Origin: Sphingobacteriales bacterium 50-39
GTDB taxonomy: Bacteria; Bacteroidota; Bacteroidia; Chitinophagales; Chitinophagaceae
Reading direction: 5' to 3'
DNA: 64,000 nt
NCBI GenBank assembly: GCA_001898505.1
Contig: MKTZ01000015.1
Coordinates: forward strand, 248,001-312,000
This document shows, in pieces, positions 1 through 8,177 of this stretch (position 1 is the stretch's first letter; each line of letters opens with the position of its first letter). The notes beneath the pieces were generated by a model, which did not search any database, was not told where the DNA came from, and saw nothing but the letters and a program-made list of their open reading frames with translations. The position numbers and the translations under genes were made by a program.

Positions 1-581
1 AAACCGGGAACTGAGCTGCGTTGATTGATGAATAAGCCGGCCAGCCTGCCCGATAGCGAGTTGGACAGGGAAATGGCATTGGATTTCTTCACATCCGAAC
101 CCGACACCTGCACCACTGCATTGGTCAATGACTTTTTCTTCTGTGTTCCATAGCCCACTACCACCACATCTTCCATGTTCTTCGAAAGAAGCTCCATTTT
201 CACATCGACGATGGAAAGAACGCCAACCCTGGCCTCTTTTTCCAGGTAGCCTACATGGGAAAATACCAGTATGCTGCCCGTTCCTTTCACATTGATCGAA
301 AACCTCCCATCAACGTCAGAAACTACCGCATTGCCGGTGCCTTTTTCCTTCACGGTTACATCCGACAGGCCGGCTCCTTTGTCATCCGTGACCTGGCCTT
401 TAATAATTTTGTCGGCAACTCCTTTGAACTCTCCCGCCCCAGGAGAGCCCATGATCTTATTGTCCGGGGAATTGCTGTCGTGCGCCCATAGCGCGGAACA
501 TAAAAAACTTTGCAGGACCATCCAGCAAAGCAAGTACCTGGAATACACCCAAATACCTGGCAGCAGTCGTTTGGCGTTCAT
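1..581 (-). CDS. SusC-like TonB-dependent outer-membrane receptor, N-terminal part (cut by left edge)
   Basis: Read on the minus strand, an ATG at 581 opens 193 codons that run off the left edge without a stop. The protein begins with a signal-like segment (basic MNAKR, then a hydrophobic stretch around residues 14-33). A CarboxypepD_reg-like beta-sandwich follows at about residues 59-135 (IIKGQVTDDKGAGLSDVTV, SDVDGRFSI, LVFSHVGYLEKE). Next is the SusC-typical VVVVGYGTQKKK stretch leading into the plug domain. SusC proteins form the outer-membrane channel that imports oligosaccharides under a SusD lid. The partner SusD is presumably beyond the left edge. The gene is divergent from the FG-GAP lipoprotein and shares a compact promoter region with it. 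It is a third SusC in addition to the two complete ones in this window; its substrate cannot be judged. Confidence 0.93.
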   Translation of the reverse strand, partial: MNAKRLLPGIWVYSRYLLCWMVLQSFLCSALWAHDSNSPDNKIMGSPGAGEFKGVADKIIKGQVTDDKGAGLSDVTVKEKGTGNAVVSDVDGRFSINVKGTGSILVFSHVGYLEKEARVGVLSIVDVKMELLSKNMEDVVVVGYGTQKKKSLTNAVVQVSGSDVKKSNAISLSNSLSGRLAGLFINQRSSVPG

Positions 582-638
582 AATGGCAGTTTGGTTTATT
601 GTGTTTAAATGTTAGCCGACATTTTACCGGATAAAAAC

Positions 639-681
639 TATATTTGTACATATGTCCATATGTATGGACATATCAAATGTA
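639..681. promoter_or_regulatory. Divergent promoter pair with a central perfect palindrome
   Basis: On the plus strand TATATTTG (639-646) matches the Bacteroidota -7 consensus TAnnTTTG and points to the FG-GAP lipoprotein. On the minus strand TACATTTG (681 to 674) matches it and points to the partial susC; a TTTG at 703-700, 18 nt upstream, fits the -33 box. Between the two boxes lies a perfect inverted repeat, ATATGTCCATA (650-660), two bases, then TATGGACATAT (663-673). Both expected transcription starts fall inside this palindrome. It is a strong candidate operator for one regulator controlling both genes; the regulator is unknown. Confidence 0.6.
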
Positions 682-692
682 GAGAAAAAAAT

Positions 693-3600
693 ATGTCCTC
701 AAAAAATATTTTTAAGATTTTGTACGATTCCTTGCCAAACCCAGATTTTATGCAACCCCGTTTTTACGTTGTCCTCCTATTGTTTCTGTGGTCCATCATA
801 GCTTCCTGCCATGGGCATGATCCGCTATTCAGAGAGGTTTCCTCCAAACATTCAGGGATCGTCTTTAATAATAAGATCGTAGAAACGGATTCGATGAACC
901 CCATCGATGTCACCAATATGTACAATGGCGGGGGTGTGGGCATCGGCGATTTCAATAACGACGGCTTGCAGGATATTTTTCTGGCGGGTAATATGGTGTC
1001 ATCCAGGCTGTACCTGAACAAAGGGGGATTGAAGTTCGAGGACATAACGGACGCTTCCGGAACAAATACCAATGGCAGATGGTGCAAGGGCGTATCCGTA
1101 GTGGATATCAACAACGATGGTTGGATGGATATATATGTTTGCGTTTCTATGGACAAAGATCCGGCAAGGCGGAGAAACCTGCTGTACATTAACCAGGGTT
1201 TGAATAAAGACAAGGTCCCTGTCTTTAAAGAAGAAGCCGCCGCCTATGGCCTCAACGACCCCCTCTATTCCACCATGGCAAATTTCTTCGACTATGACAA
1301 CGACGGCGATCTCGACGTTTATATCGCCGTAAACGAAATACCACAGGATGTAAACCCATCGGTATTCAGACCGAAAATCACCGATGGCTCCTTCCCCAGT
1401 ACGGGCCGGCTTTACAGGAACGACTGGGACAGCTCATTACACCATCCGAAGTTTACGGATGTCACCAAACAGGCAGGCGTTACGATCGAAGGATATGCCC
1501 ACGGGGTGACCGTCGCCGATATTAACCAGGACGGATGGAAAGATATTTTCGTATCCAATGACTTTATCGCCAACGATCTTTTATACATCAATAATCACGA
1601 TGGGACATTTACGGATCGGTCGGCATCTTATTTTAAGCATACCTCCGCCAATGGCATGGGGCAGGATATCATCGACATAAACAATGACGGCTTGTCCGAT
1701 ATTATCGAAATGGACATGAACCCGGAAGATAACTACCGGAAAAAAACGATGCTGGGATCATCCAGCTACCGGACCTACCAGCTCAACGATTTTTTTAACT
1801 ATCAGCATCAATATGTACGAAATACCCTGCAATTGAATATGGGGCCAAGGATCAACGGCAATGATTCTATCGGCGAGCCGGTGTTTGGCGACATCGGTCT
1901 TTTTGCCGGCGTGGCGGAAACGGACTGGAGCTGGACGCCGCTTGTGGCTGATTTTAACAATGACGGCCTTAGGGACTTGATAGCGACCAACGGTTTTCCT
2001 AAAGATATTACCGACCGGGATTTTCTTGCCTATCGCCGGGAAGCCACTCCCGCAACGTCACAGAAAAGGACACTGGCGCAGATCCCGGAAGTAAAATTGC
2101 ACAATTATGCTTTTCAAAATAATGGCAATGGCAGGTTTTCCGATGTATCGGCTGAATGGGGATTGACGCAACCGACTTTCTCGAATGGCGCAGCTTATGT
2201 CGACCTCGATAATGACGGCGACCTGGATATGATCGTCAATAATGTCAACGACGAGGCTTCGGTTTATGAAAACACTTCGAGGGACCAGGGGGCCGGCGTT
2301 CATCATTATTTATCCGTACAACTGACAGGGGACGTCGCAAATATCAACGGGATAGGCGCCTGGGTCGAGCTTCACTATCACGGCAATTTACAGGTTTATG
2401 AACAAACGCCGTATAGGGGCTACTTGTCCACCATACAGCTTAACCCGCATTTTGGCCTGGATACGGTCTCCGTTATCGATTCGCTTATCGTAAAATGGCC
2501 CGATGGGAATATGCAGGTGATCACCGGTGTAGCAGCCAACCAAACGATCAAAGTAAATAAAAAGGACGCTACTATTCGCTTCGAATGGCAAAAACCACTG
2601 CAGGCAAACGCCAGCTTGTTTAAGGATATCACCGCCGCCACCGGAATAAACTACAGGCATTCCCAACAGGATTATATTGATTTCAACATCCAGAAAATAT
2701 TGCCGCATAAGTTTTCGGAATACGGGCCAGCCCTGGCCACCGGTGATCTGAATGGCGATGGATTGGATGATGTGGTGCTCGGCGGAAATTCTTCGTTCCC
2801 GGCAATGGCCCTGTTCCAACAGCCCAACGGAAGTTTTATTCAGAAAGAAATAACACACCCGGCGCCATCGGGCTCTGCAGACTTCCAGGACATGGGGATC
2901 GCTTTGTTCGATGCGGACGGCGACGGTGATCTGGACCTTTACATAGCAAGAGGCGGCTACGAGTCGGCGCCGAATAGCAGTTCATACCAGGACTGTTTTT
3001 ATATCAACGACGGCAAGGGAAATTTTAGCCTGGACAGCCTTGCCATCCCCCCCGGTAACTTTACCAGCAAATCCTGTGTACGGGTAGCAGACTATGACAA
3101 AGATGGCGACCTGGACCTATTCATCGCAGGCAGGGTCAGCCCGTGGAATTACCCACAGCCGGTGTCAAGCTTTATATACAGGAATGATTCGAAAAATGGC
3201 CATATAAAGTTTACAGACGTAACAAACGAGGTGGCAAAGGGACTGAATAATGTCGGACTGGTATGCGATGCCATATTCTCCGACTTTGACAATGACGGCT
3301 GGCCCGACCTGGTATTGGCAGGCGAATGGATGCCGCTGACCTTCTTTAAAAATGTTAACGGCAGTTTCAAGAACATGACAGGCGCCAGCGGGACAGAGAG
3401 CCAGGTGGGCTGGTGGAACAGCATTGTCGCCGGCGATTTTGACAATGACGGTGATATCGACTATGTAGTGGGGAATCTGGGAGAGAACTCCTTTCTAAAG
3501 GCCAGTCAGCAGTACCCTGTTTCCATTTATGCAAAAGACTTCGATAACAATAAAAGCTACGATGCCGTCCTTTCCCAATACCTGCCTGCCAGTCAACAAG

Positions 3601-4346
3601 ACCAGGTAAAAAAAGAATTCCCTTTCCCTTTGAGAGACGACCTGATAAAACAGATCGTCGGAATGAGATCCAAATTCCCAACCTACAAATCGTACGCCAA
3701 TGCAACCATGGACCAGGTCTTTTCAAAAGAGCAGCTCACCGGTGCATTGATCTTAAAAGCGAATAATTTCCAGTCGACATTTTTCAGGAATGAAGGCAAC
3801 GGAAAATTTACACCGGCGCCACTCCCTTATATGGCCCAACTGTCCATCATCGATGGGATGGTGGCGGATGACTTTGACGGCGATGGCAACCTCGACCTTG
3901 TCATGAACACCAATGATTTTTCAACGGACGTAAATATAGGCCGGTATGACGCCTTGAACGGACTGCTGCTGAAAGGCGACGGCAAAGGGAATTTCTTACC
4001 CCAGTCCATCCTCGCCAGCGGGATCTTTATTCCGGGAAATGGAAAAGCAATGGCGAAGCTCAGAGGAGCCAATGGCAAATACCTGCTGGCCGCCACGCAA
4101 AACCGGGGGCCTTTGAAATTATATGAGCTTAAAACAGATTGCCGGAACATTCTGTTGCAACCCGATGACGTTAGCGCCGAGATAAGCTATCGTAATGGCA
4201 AAAAGCAAAAGCGGGAATTTTATTATGGCTCCTCCCTGCTGTCACAATCGGCAAGGTTCCTGAGCATAGATAAAAATGTCGGTGCAGTTAGCATTTTTGA
4301 TAACAAGGGGGGAAAAAGGGATATCACACCAACCCCTCCCCGTTGA
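693..4346 (+). CDS. FG-GAP/VCBS-repeat surface lipoprotein with ASPIC/UnbV domain
   Basis: About 1217 residues from the ATG at 693, which follows an A-rich leader. The in-frame ATG at 750 gives a more usual signal peptide (MQPRFY, hydrophobic run, lipobox IIASC), so the true start could be either. Some fourteen calcium-binding-type repeats of the form DxNxDGxxDI are visible (for example DFNNDGLQDIF, DYDNDGDLDVY, DFDGDGNLDLV), as expected for beta-propeller FG-GAP/VCBS domains. An ASPIC/UnbV-like segment lies near residues 550-625 (GIGAWVELHYHG to SLIVKWPDGN). Such CRTAC-like lipoproteins are common in Bacteroidota next to SusC/SusD genes; the role is usually assumed to be surface adhesion or glycan contact, and no activity is assigned. 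It is divergent from the partial susC. Its last 23 bases overlap the 3' end of the convergent GH29 gene. Confidence 0.92.
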   Translation: MSSKNIFKILYDSLPNPDFMQPRFYVVLLLFLWSIIASCHGHDPLFREVSSKHSGIVFNNKIVETDSMNPIDVTNMYNGGGVGIGDFNNDGLQDIFLAGNMVSSRLYLNKGGLKFEDITDASGTNTNGRWCKGVSVVDINNDGWMDIYVCVSMDKDPARRRNLLYINQGLNKDKVPVFKEEAAAYGLNDPLYSTMANFFDYDNDGDLDVYIAVNEIPQDVNPSVFRPKITDGSFPSTGRLYRNDWDSSLHHPKFTDVTKQAGVTIEGYAHGVTVADINQDGWKDIFVSNDFIANDLLYINNHDGTFTDRSASYFKHTSANGMGQDIIDINNDGLSDIIEMDMNPEDNYRKKTMLGSSSYRTYQLNDFFNYQHQYVRNTLQLNMGPRINGNDSIGEPVFGDIGLFAGVAETDWSWTPLVADFNNDGLRDLIATNGFPKDITDRDFLAYRREATPATSQKRTLAQIPEVKLHNYAFQNNGNGRFSDVSAEWGLTQPTFSNGAAYVDLDNDGDLDMIVNNVNDEASVYENTSRDQGAGVHHYLSVQLTGDVANINGIGAWVELHYHGNLQVYEQTPYRGYLSTIQLNPHFGLDTVSVIDSLIVKWPDGNMQVITGVAANQTIKVNKKDATIRFEWQKPLQANASLFKDITAATGINYRHSQQDYIDFNIQKILPHKFSEYGPALATGDLNGDGLDDVVLGGNSSFPAMALFQQPNGSFIQKEITHPAPSGSADFQDMGIALFDADGDGDLDLYIARGGYESAPNSSSYQDCFYINDGKGNFSLDSLAIPPGNFTSKSCVRVADYDKDGDLDLFIAGRVSPWNYPQPVSSFIYRNDSKNGHIKFTDVTNEVAKGLNNVGLVCDAIFSDFDNDGWPDLVLAGEWMPLTFFKNVNGSFKNMTGASGTESQVGWWNSIVAGDFDNDGDIDYVVGNLGENSFLKASQQYPVSIYAKDFDNNKSYDAVLSQYLPASQQDQVKKEFPFPLRDDLIKQIVGMRSKFPTYKSYANATMDQVFSKEQLTGALILKANNFQSTFFRNEGNGKFTPAPLPYMAQLSIIDGMVADDFDGDGNLDLVMNTNDFSTDVNIGRYDALNGLLLKGDGKGNFLPQSILASGIFIPGNGKAMAKLRGANGKYLLAATQNRGPLKLYELKTDCRNILLQPDDVSAEISYRNGKKQKREFYYGSSLLSQSARFLSIDKNVGAVSIFDNKGGKRDITPTPPR

Positions 4347-5955
4347 TCTTAAATGCATAAGCATGTTCTCCGGGCCTCCTGTCAGGCAGTTGGACCTTCA
4401 ACCCATCCTCTCCCCTGGTAAAGGCCACCTTCCCATGACCCAGCAATTGCACATCCGCAATGGTCGCCCCCCCGTGCGGTCCCCCCGAGCCCAGCGCCTT
4501 TATCACCACCTGTCCCCCACCGTCCGGCCAACCCATGACAAATGCATACAATGTCTTGCCCTTTGTGGTAAATCGCACATCCTCATAATTCATATCTTTT
4601 CGCTTCTCTTCATTGAAGGAGGCGCCCTCACCCTTTTTGGCAGCCCCACCCGCTGCAGGCCCTTCGCCAAACAGCTTCCACGGCCGGGTGGCATAAATAC
4701 CCTCGCTGTTCACCGCCATCCACCGGGTGATACCTTCCAACACGGTCAGCTCATCATTGTCCAGCATGCCGCTGGCCGGCAGAGGGAAGTTCAACATGAG
4801 ATTGCCATTGCGGCTGACAATATCGACCAACAGGTCGATCACGGTCTTGGCGCTTTTATAATTGCCCACCCGCTCCTTATTGTAATGCCAGTCGCCGATA
4901 CAGGTATCTGTCTGCCAGGGCAGCGGCCAGATGGACTCCACTACCCCACGCTCCACATCGAAGACGCAAATACCCGTCCCTTCCGCGGCATCCTCTGCCC
5001 GCTTGCTCGTATACACGGCCTGCGTTATTCCTCCATGCCGGCCCGCACTCTTGTTGTACAGATGCGCCAGGATCGCAAGACCATGCTCCTCGAAAGGCAT
5101 ATGCCCATCGCAATACAACAGGTCGGGCTCATATTTGTCCACGAGGTCCTTTATCCTGTCGAACCAATGCTGTTTCCACGCCTCCGGTATCCAGTTCTCC
5201 TGCCATTCCAGGTTCCGGAACACCTCCTCGCATTTGCCATAATACTCGAAGTTCTTCGGGTCCGCCCCGTCATACGCCACGCCAGCCATCGGCCCTTTCT
5301 TATCACTGCCCTTGCTGGTGGAGAACCATTTGTAGCTGATCCAGAGATGGTCGCTGATCCCGAACTTGAGGCCGTGCTTGTCCGCCGCCTTTTTCCACAT
5401 ACCGACAATATCCTTACGAGGGCCCATATTGACAGCATTCCAGCGATTGAACTTCGAATCCCACAGATCGAAATTGTCATGGTGCACACCCATGCTCATA
5501 AAATATTTTGCGCCGGCCTTCTTATACAAACCCATCAAATAGTCCGGATCGAACTTCTCGGCCTTCCATGCAGGGATGGTATCCTTGAATCCAAACTTCG
5601 ATGGATGACCATAGGTCTTTATATGATATTCGTATTGCTTCTCCCCTTGCATATACATGTTGCGGGCATACCAGTCGCCATACTCGACAGCTGACTGCGG
5701 TCCCCAATGCGCCCAGATACCGAATTTCGCATCCCGAAACCAATCGGGTATCTTATACGCCCGCAAGGACGCCCTCGTCGGCTCGAACGGGCCAGTGGCA
5801 ATGGCGGGGAGCACGCCCGACACCGGGTCGCCAGACTTTCCGGGGGCCATCTCACCGGACCTCCTGCCACCGATAGCCAGGGCGGCAGGACCAAACTGTA
5901 ATGCGGGGAGGCCCAAAGCAAGGCCTTTCAGGAGATCTCTTCTGGAGAATGACAT
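4324..5955 (-). CDS. GH29 alpha-L-fucosidase with a twin-arginine signal
   Basis: 543 residues from the ATG at 5955; an upstream TTG at 5964 is possible but less likely. GH29 enzymes release terminal alpha-L-fucose with retention of configuration. Family signatures visible are WFRDAKFGIWAHWGP (about residues 72-86), GVHHDNFDLWDS (157-168) and the putative nucleophile Asp283 in LLYCDGHMPFEE. The N-terminus MSFSRRDLLKGLALG is a Tat signal (SRRDLLK), so the enzyme should be exported folded, probably to the periplasm; the other exported glycosidases whose N-termini are visible here carry Sec-type or lipoprotein signals. It stands alone, divergent from the AraC gene and overlapping the end of the FG-GAP gene by 23 bp. 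In this setting it could remove the fucose that caps xyloglucan side chains, duplicating the GH95 domain at the right end. The family is clear; the linkage is inferred. Confidence 0.93.
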   Translation of the reverse strand: MSFSRRDLLKGLALGLPALQFGPAALAIGGRRSGEMAPGKSGDPVSGVLPAIATGPFEPTRASLRAYKIPDWFRDAKFGIWAHWGPQSAVEYGDWYARNMYMQGEKQYEYHIKTYGHPSKFGFKDTIPAWKAEKFDPDYLMGLYKKAGAKYFMSMGVHHDNFDLWDSKFNRWNAVNMGPRKDIVGMWKKAADKHGLKFGISDHLWISYKWFSTSKGSDKKGPMAGVAYDGADPKNFEYYGKCEEVFRNLEWQENWIPEAWKQHWFDRIKDLVDKYEPDLLYCDGHMPFEEHGLAILAHLYNKSAGRHGGITQAVYTSKRAEDAAEGTGICVFDVERGVVESIWPLPWQTDTCIGDWHYNKERVGNYKSAKTVIDLLVDIVSRNGNLMLNFPLPASGMLDNDELTVLEGITRWMAVNSEGIYATRPWKLFGEGPAAGGAAKKGEGASFNEEKRKDMNYEDVRFTTKGKTLYAFVMGWPDGGGQVVIKALGSGGPHGGATIADVQLLGHGKVAFTRGEDGLKVQLPDRRPGEHAYAFKINGEGLV

Positions 5956-5970
5956 AGCAGGCAATTTCTA

Positions 5971-6045
5971 CAAATATATTACTTCCCCGCCCTGACCGCC
6001 TTGTCACAAAAAGACTTTCTTTTATACAAATCCGACTTTTTTGTA
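5971..6045. promoter_or_regulatory. Intergenic control region between GH29 and the AraC gene
   Basis: A minus-strand TATATTTG (5978 to 5971) is a perfect -7 match for the GH29 gene, though it would leave a leader of only about 10 nt. An imperfect direct repeat lies at 6006-6042: ACAAAnnnGACTTT-like units with GACTTT at 6013 and 6034, 21 bp apart. AraC-family regulators typically bind direct repeats of about two helical turns, so this is a plausible site for the neighbouring regulator. The right unit also belongs to an inverted repeat TACAAA (6025-6030)/TTTGTA (6040-6045). Confidence 0.4.
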
Positions 6046-6055
6046 CCTTACCCCC

Positions 6056-6922
6056 ATGCAAAGGTTATTGGGACATACATTCTCCCTGCTGCACGTAGAC
6101 AAGGTCAGGCTCAACGAAAAATGGAACTATGCCCATGTAGTCAGCCCCTACTTCAGGATCTACTACATCGACGATGGAGAAGGATTTATTTTCAGCGGAA
6201 AGGAAAAATGCAAGCTGGAGAAAGGCTACCTCTATATCATCCCGAGCTTCACCTTGTGCCATCTCCGCTGCGACCACCACCTCAGCCAGCATTTCCTCCA
6301 TTTCTTCGAGGAGTCCCCACAAGGCATATCTCTTTTTGAAAGGGACAGGAAGGTGATGAAGGTCCCGGCCCGCGATATGGATATCGCCAACTTTAAACGA
6401 TTATTGGAGATAAATCCGGGCAGAGGGATCAATCGAAGCGACAACCCGAAAGTGTATGAAAAGAATGTGTACTACATGCAGGAGCTCAACCGGCGGGTTA
6501 GCGACGCCACCCTCCTGGAGACGCAAGGCATCATATACCAGCTTATTTCCCGCTTCATCGGCTCACAGCAATTTAGCTCAGGTGATCCCGATCCCATGCC
6601 ATCGAAGATACTGGAGGCCATCAACCACATACAATTAAATCTCAAGGACGAACTCACGGTCAGCACGCTGGCGGGAAGAGCCAATCTCCATCAGGACTAT
6701 TTTTCAAGATTATTCCTAAGATATACAGGAGAAAGACCGCTGGCTTATATACACGTAAAAAGGATCCAGCGGGCGCAATACCTCATCGCCACCACCCGGC
6801 TGTCGTATACACAGATCGCAGAAGCTACGGGGTTCGAGACCCTCCCCTATTTCTCGAAGATCTTTAAAAAGGTCACCAGCCTCACACCGGGTGAATACAG
6901 AAAAAGGAACGAGATGGTGTAG
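6056..6922 (+). CDS. AraC-family transcriptional regulator
   Basis: 288 residues from the ATG at 6056. A TTG at 6041 would add five residues but lies in the inverted repeat just upstream. The N-terminal half (about residues 10-110) looks like a cupin ligand-binding domain (FRIYYIDDGEGFIFSGKE, LEKGYLYIIPSF). The C-terminal 100 residues contain two helix-turn-helix units: LTVSTLAGRANLHQDYFSRLF, and YTQIAEATGFETLPYFSKIFKK followed by SLTPGEYRK. It is divergent from the GH29 fucosidase, so it probably senses a sugar and controls that gene and itself; that is inference from position. It is convergent with the LacI gene, 89 bp away, where I see no convincing terminator. Confidence 0.93.
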   Translation: MQRLLGHTFSLLHVDKVRLNEKWNYAHVVSPYFRIYYIDDGEGFIFSGKEKCKLEKGYLYIIPSFTLCHLRCDHHLSQHFLHFFEESPQGISLFERDRKVMKVPARDMDIANFKRLLEINPGRGINRSDNPKVYEKNVYYMQELNRRVSDATLLETQGIIYQLISRFIGSQQFSSGDPDPMPSKILEAINHIQLNLKDELTVSTLAGRANLHQDYFSRLFLRYTGERPLAYIHVKRIQRAQYLIATTRLSYTQIAEATGFETLPYFSKIFKKVTSLTPGEYRKRNEMV

Positions 6923-7011
6923 CCCCGAAAGCCGCTGACTTATTCATTTGTGCTATAACCATTCGCCTTTGCCCGGTCCTGCATACAGCCCCCGAGTAAA
7001 ATCCCAACCGA

Positions 7012-8031
7012 TCAGCCGGATTGGCGGACAATGAGATCGCTGCGCAATAGTATAGATTGTATGAGCTTATTGGGTGTCGAGCCATCCAACTGGAACATGA
7101 GCTCTTGAACGGCCGATTCGCCCATCTGACGGGCCGGATAATGGACCGTGGTAAGAGAGGGCTGCGTAACCAGGGAAATTGGGTTGTTCCCAAAACCCGC
7201 GATAGCGATCTCTTCCGGGACCATTATGCCCTGTCCCTGTAAGACAGACATACAGCCCGCCGCGCAATCGTCACTGGCGGCTATAATGGCATCGGGTTTC
7301 TGCCGCCATTGCAAGATCGATTCAGCCACTTTGGCGCCATCGGCCCACGAAACTCCCCCCTTTAAGATATGCCTTCCTCCAACGACTATGCCTTCCTCCA
7401 GGAGTGCGCGTCTATATCCTTTTAATCTCTCCGGATCGGCTGCTAAGCGGCCTTGACTGTCAGCTATATATACGATCATCTCCCTCCCTTGCTCGAGAAA
7501 ATGCCGCGTAACCTCATATCCGGACCTGGCATGATCGATGGCAATATTGATATAAGGAGAGGTCTCATTCGCTCCATTTAGCAGGATCACCGGAACATTC
7601 CTTTGAATAAACGGCGCAAAATGCGCGAGTTTCGTGCTTTCCGAAACAACTACGAATAGCCCGTCTACCATCTTGCTATATAATGCATTGGCACATGACG
7701 CCTCTCCCTCGGCCGTTTCGTTGGTCTGCATGATGACCAGGCTGTAATCGGTCTCCCGCGCTGATTTCTCCATGCCGGACACTATGGTAGCTGTGAAATT
7801 GCAATCCAGTCTCGGAACGATACAGCCCAGGATATGGCTCCGGGAATGTTTCAGCAGTCTCGCATGTTCATTCGCCCTGTAACCGATGCCCCGGGCCAGT
7901 TTTTGAACACGCCTTTTGGTCTGCGGTCGTACCGTTGGATCGTTGTTCAGGGCGCGGCTAATGGTGGCAGTGGAGAGATCCAGCATTTTTGCAAGGTCTC
8001 GAATCGTTATTCCTCCTTGATTATTAATCAT
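7012..8031 (-). CDS. LacI-family transcriptional regulator
   Basis: 339 residues from the ATG at 8031 (MINNQGGITIRDLAKML). A longer frame to 8097 exists, but the LacI helix-turn-helix begins right after this Met: ITIRDLAKMLDLSTATISRALNND (about residues 8-31), followed by the hinge TKRRVQKLARGIGYRAN. The rest is a periplasmic-binding-protein-like sensor (ILGCIVPRLDCNFTATIVSGME, DGLFVVVSES, IAIAGFGNNPISLVTQPSLTTV). Members of the family bind a sugar and usually repress local catabolic genes. It lies 146 nt downstream of HTCS1 but beyond a terminator-like hairpin, so it probably has its own promoter. A 15-bp palindrome just upstream suggests autoregulation. The effector sugar is not predictable. 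Confidence 0.94.
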   Translation of the reverse strand: MINNQGGITIRDLAKMLDLSTATISRALNNDPTVRPQTKRRVQKLARGIGYRANEHARLLKHSRSHILGCIVPRLDCNFTATIVSGMEKSARETDYSLVIMQTNETAEGEASCANALYSKMVDGLFVVVSESTKLAHFAPFIQRNVPVILLNGANETSPYINIAIDHARSGYEVTRHFLEQGREMIVYIADSQGRLAADPERLKGYRRALLEEGIVVGGRHILKGGVSWADGAKVAESILQWRQKPDAIIAASDDCAAGCMSVLQGQGIMVPEEIAIAGFGNNPISLVTQPSLTTVHYPARQMGESAVQELMFQLDGSTPNKLIQSILLRSDLIVRQSG

Positions 8032-8054
8032 TTGGTATAAAGCAAGCGTGATAC

Positions 8055-8069
8055 CCATCCATAGGATGG
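8055..8069. promoter_or_regulatory. Perfect 15-bp palindrome before the LacI gene (candidate operator)
   Basis: CCATCC-ATA-GGATGG is a perfect 6-bp inverted repeat with a 3-base centre, 24-38 bp upstream of the LacI start codon. Size and position fit an autoregulatory LacI operator, although classic LacI sites have an even-length CG centre. No clear TAnnTTTG box accompanies it. Confidence 0.4.
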
Positions 8070-8124
8070 ACTGCCGGCGGATAAAATTCGATGTCAACGA
8101 GGGCGAAGTCTTGCACGATTAGGT

Positions 8125-8156
8125 AAAAAACTATCCCGAATGTTGCAGGATCGGGA
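8125..8156 (-). terminator. Putative Rho-independent terminator after HTCS1
   Basis: Read on the minus strand: TCCCGA (8156-8151), an 11-nt loop, TCGGGA (8139-8134), then TAG and six T (8130-8125). It begins 22 nt after the HTCS1 stop and separates HTCS1 from the LacI gene. The stem is short (6 bp) but GC-rich and followed by a T tract. Confidence 0.5.
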
Positions 8157-8177
8157 GAATTGAGCCGATGGTCGCTT

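Noticed and set aside
4324-4346. 23-bp overlap of the convergent FG-GAP and GH29 genes as a special regulatory feature
   Set aside because: Short 3' overlaps of convergent genes are common in compact genomes; nothing else marks it.
4276-5694. Long open frame on the plus strand (about 470 codons)
   Set aside because: It lies antisense to the GH29 gene, has no recognisable domain, and its amino-acid make-up reflects the codon pattern of the opposite strand.
6923-7011. Terminator between the convergent AraC and LacI genes
   Set aside because: Only a bulged CCAA/TTGG stem near the LacI stop without a T tract; too weak to report.
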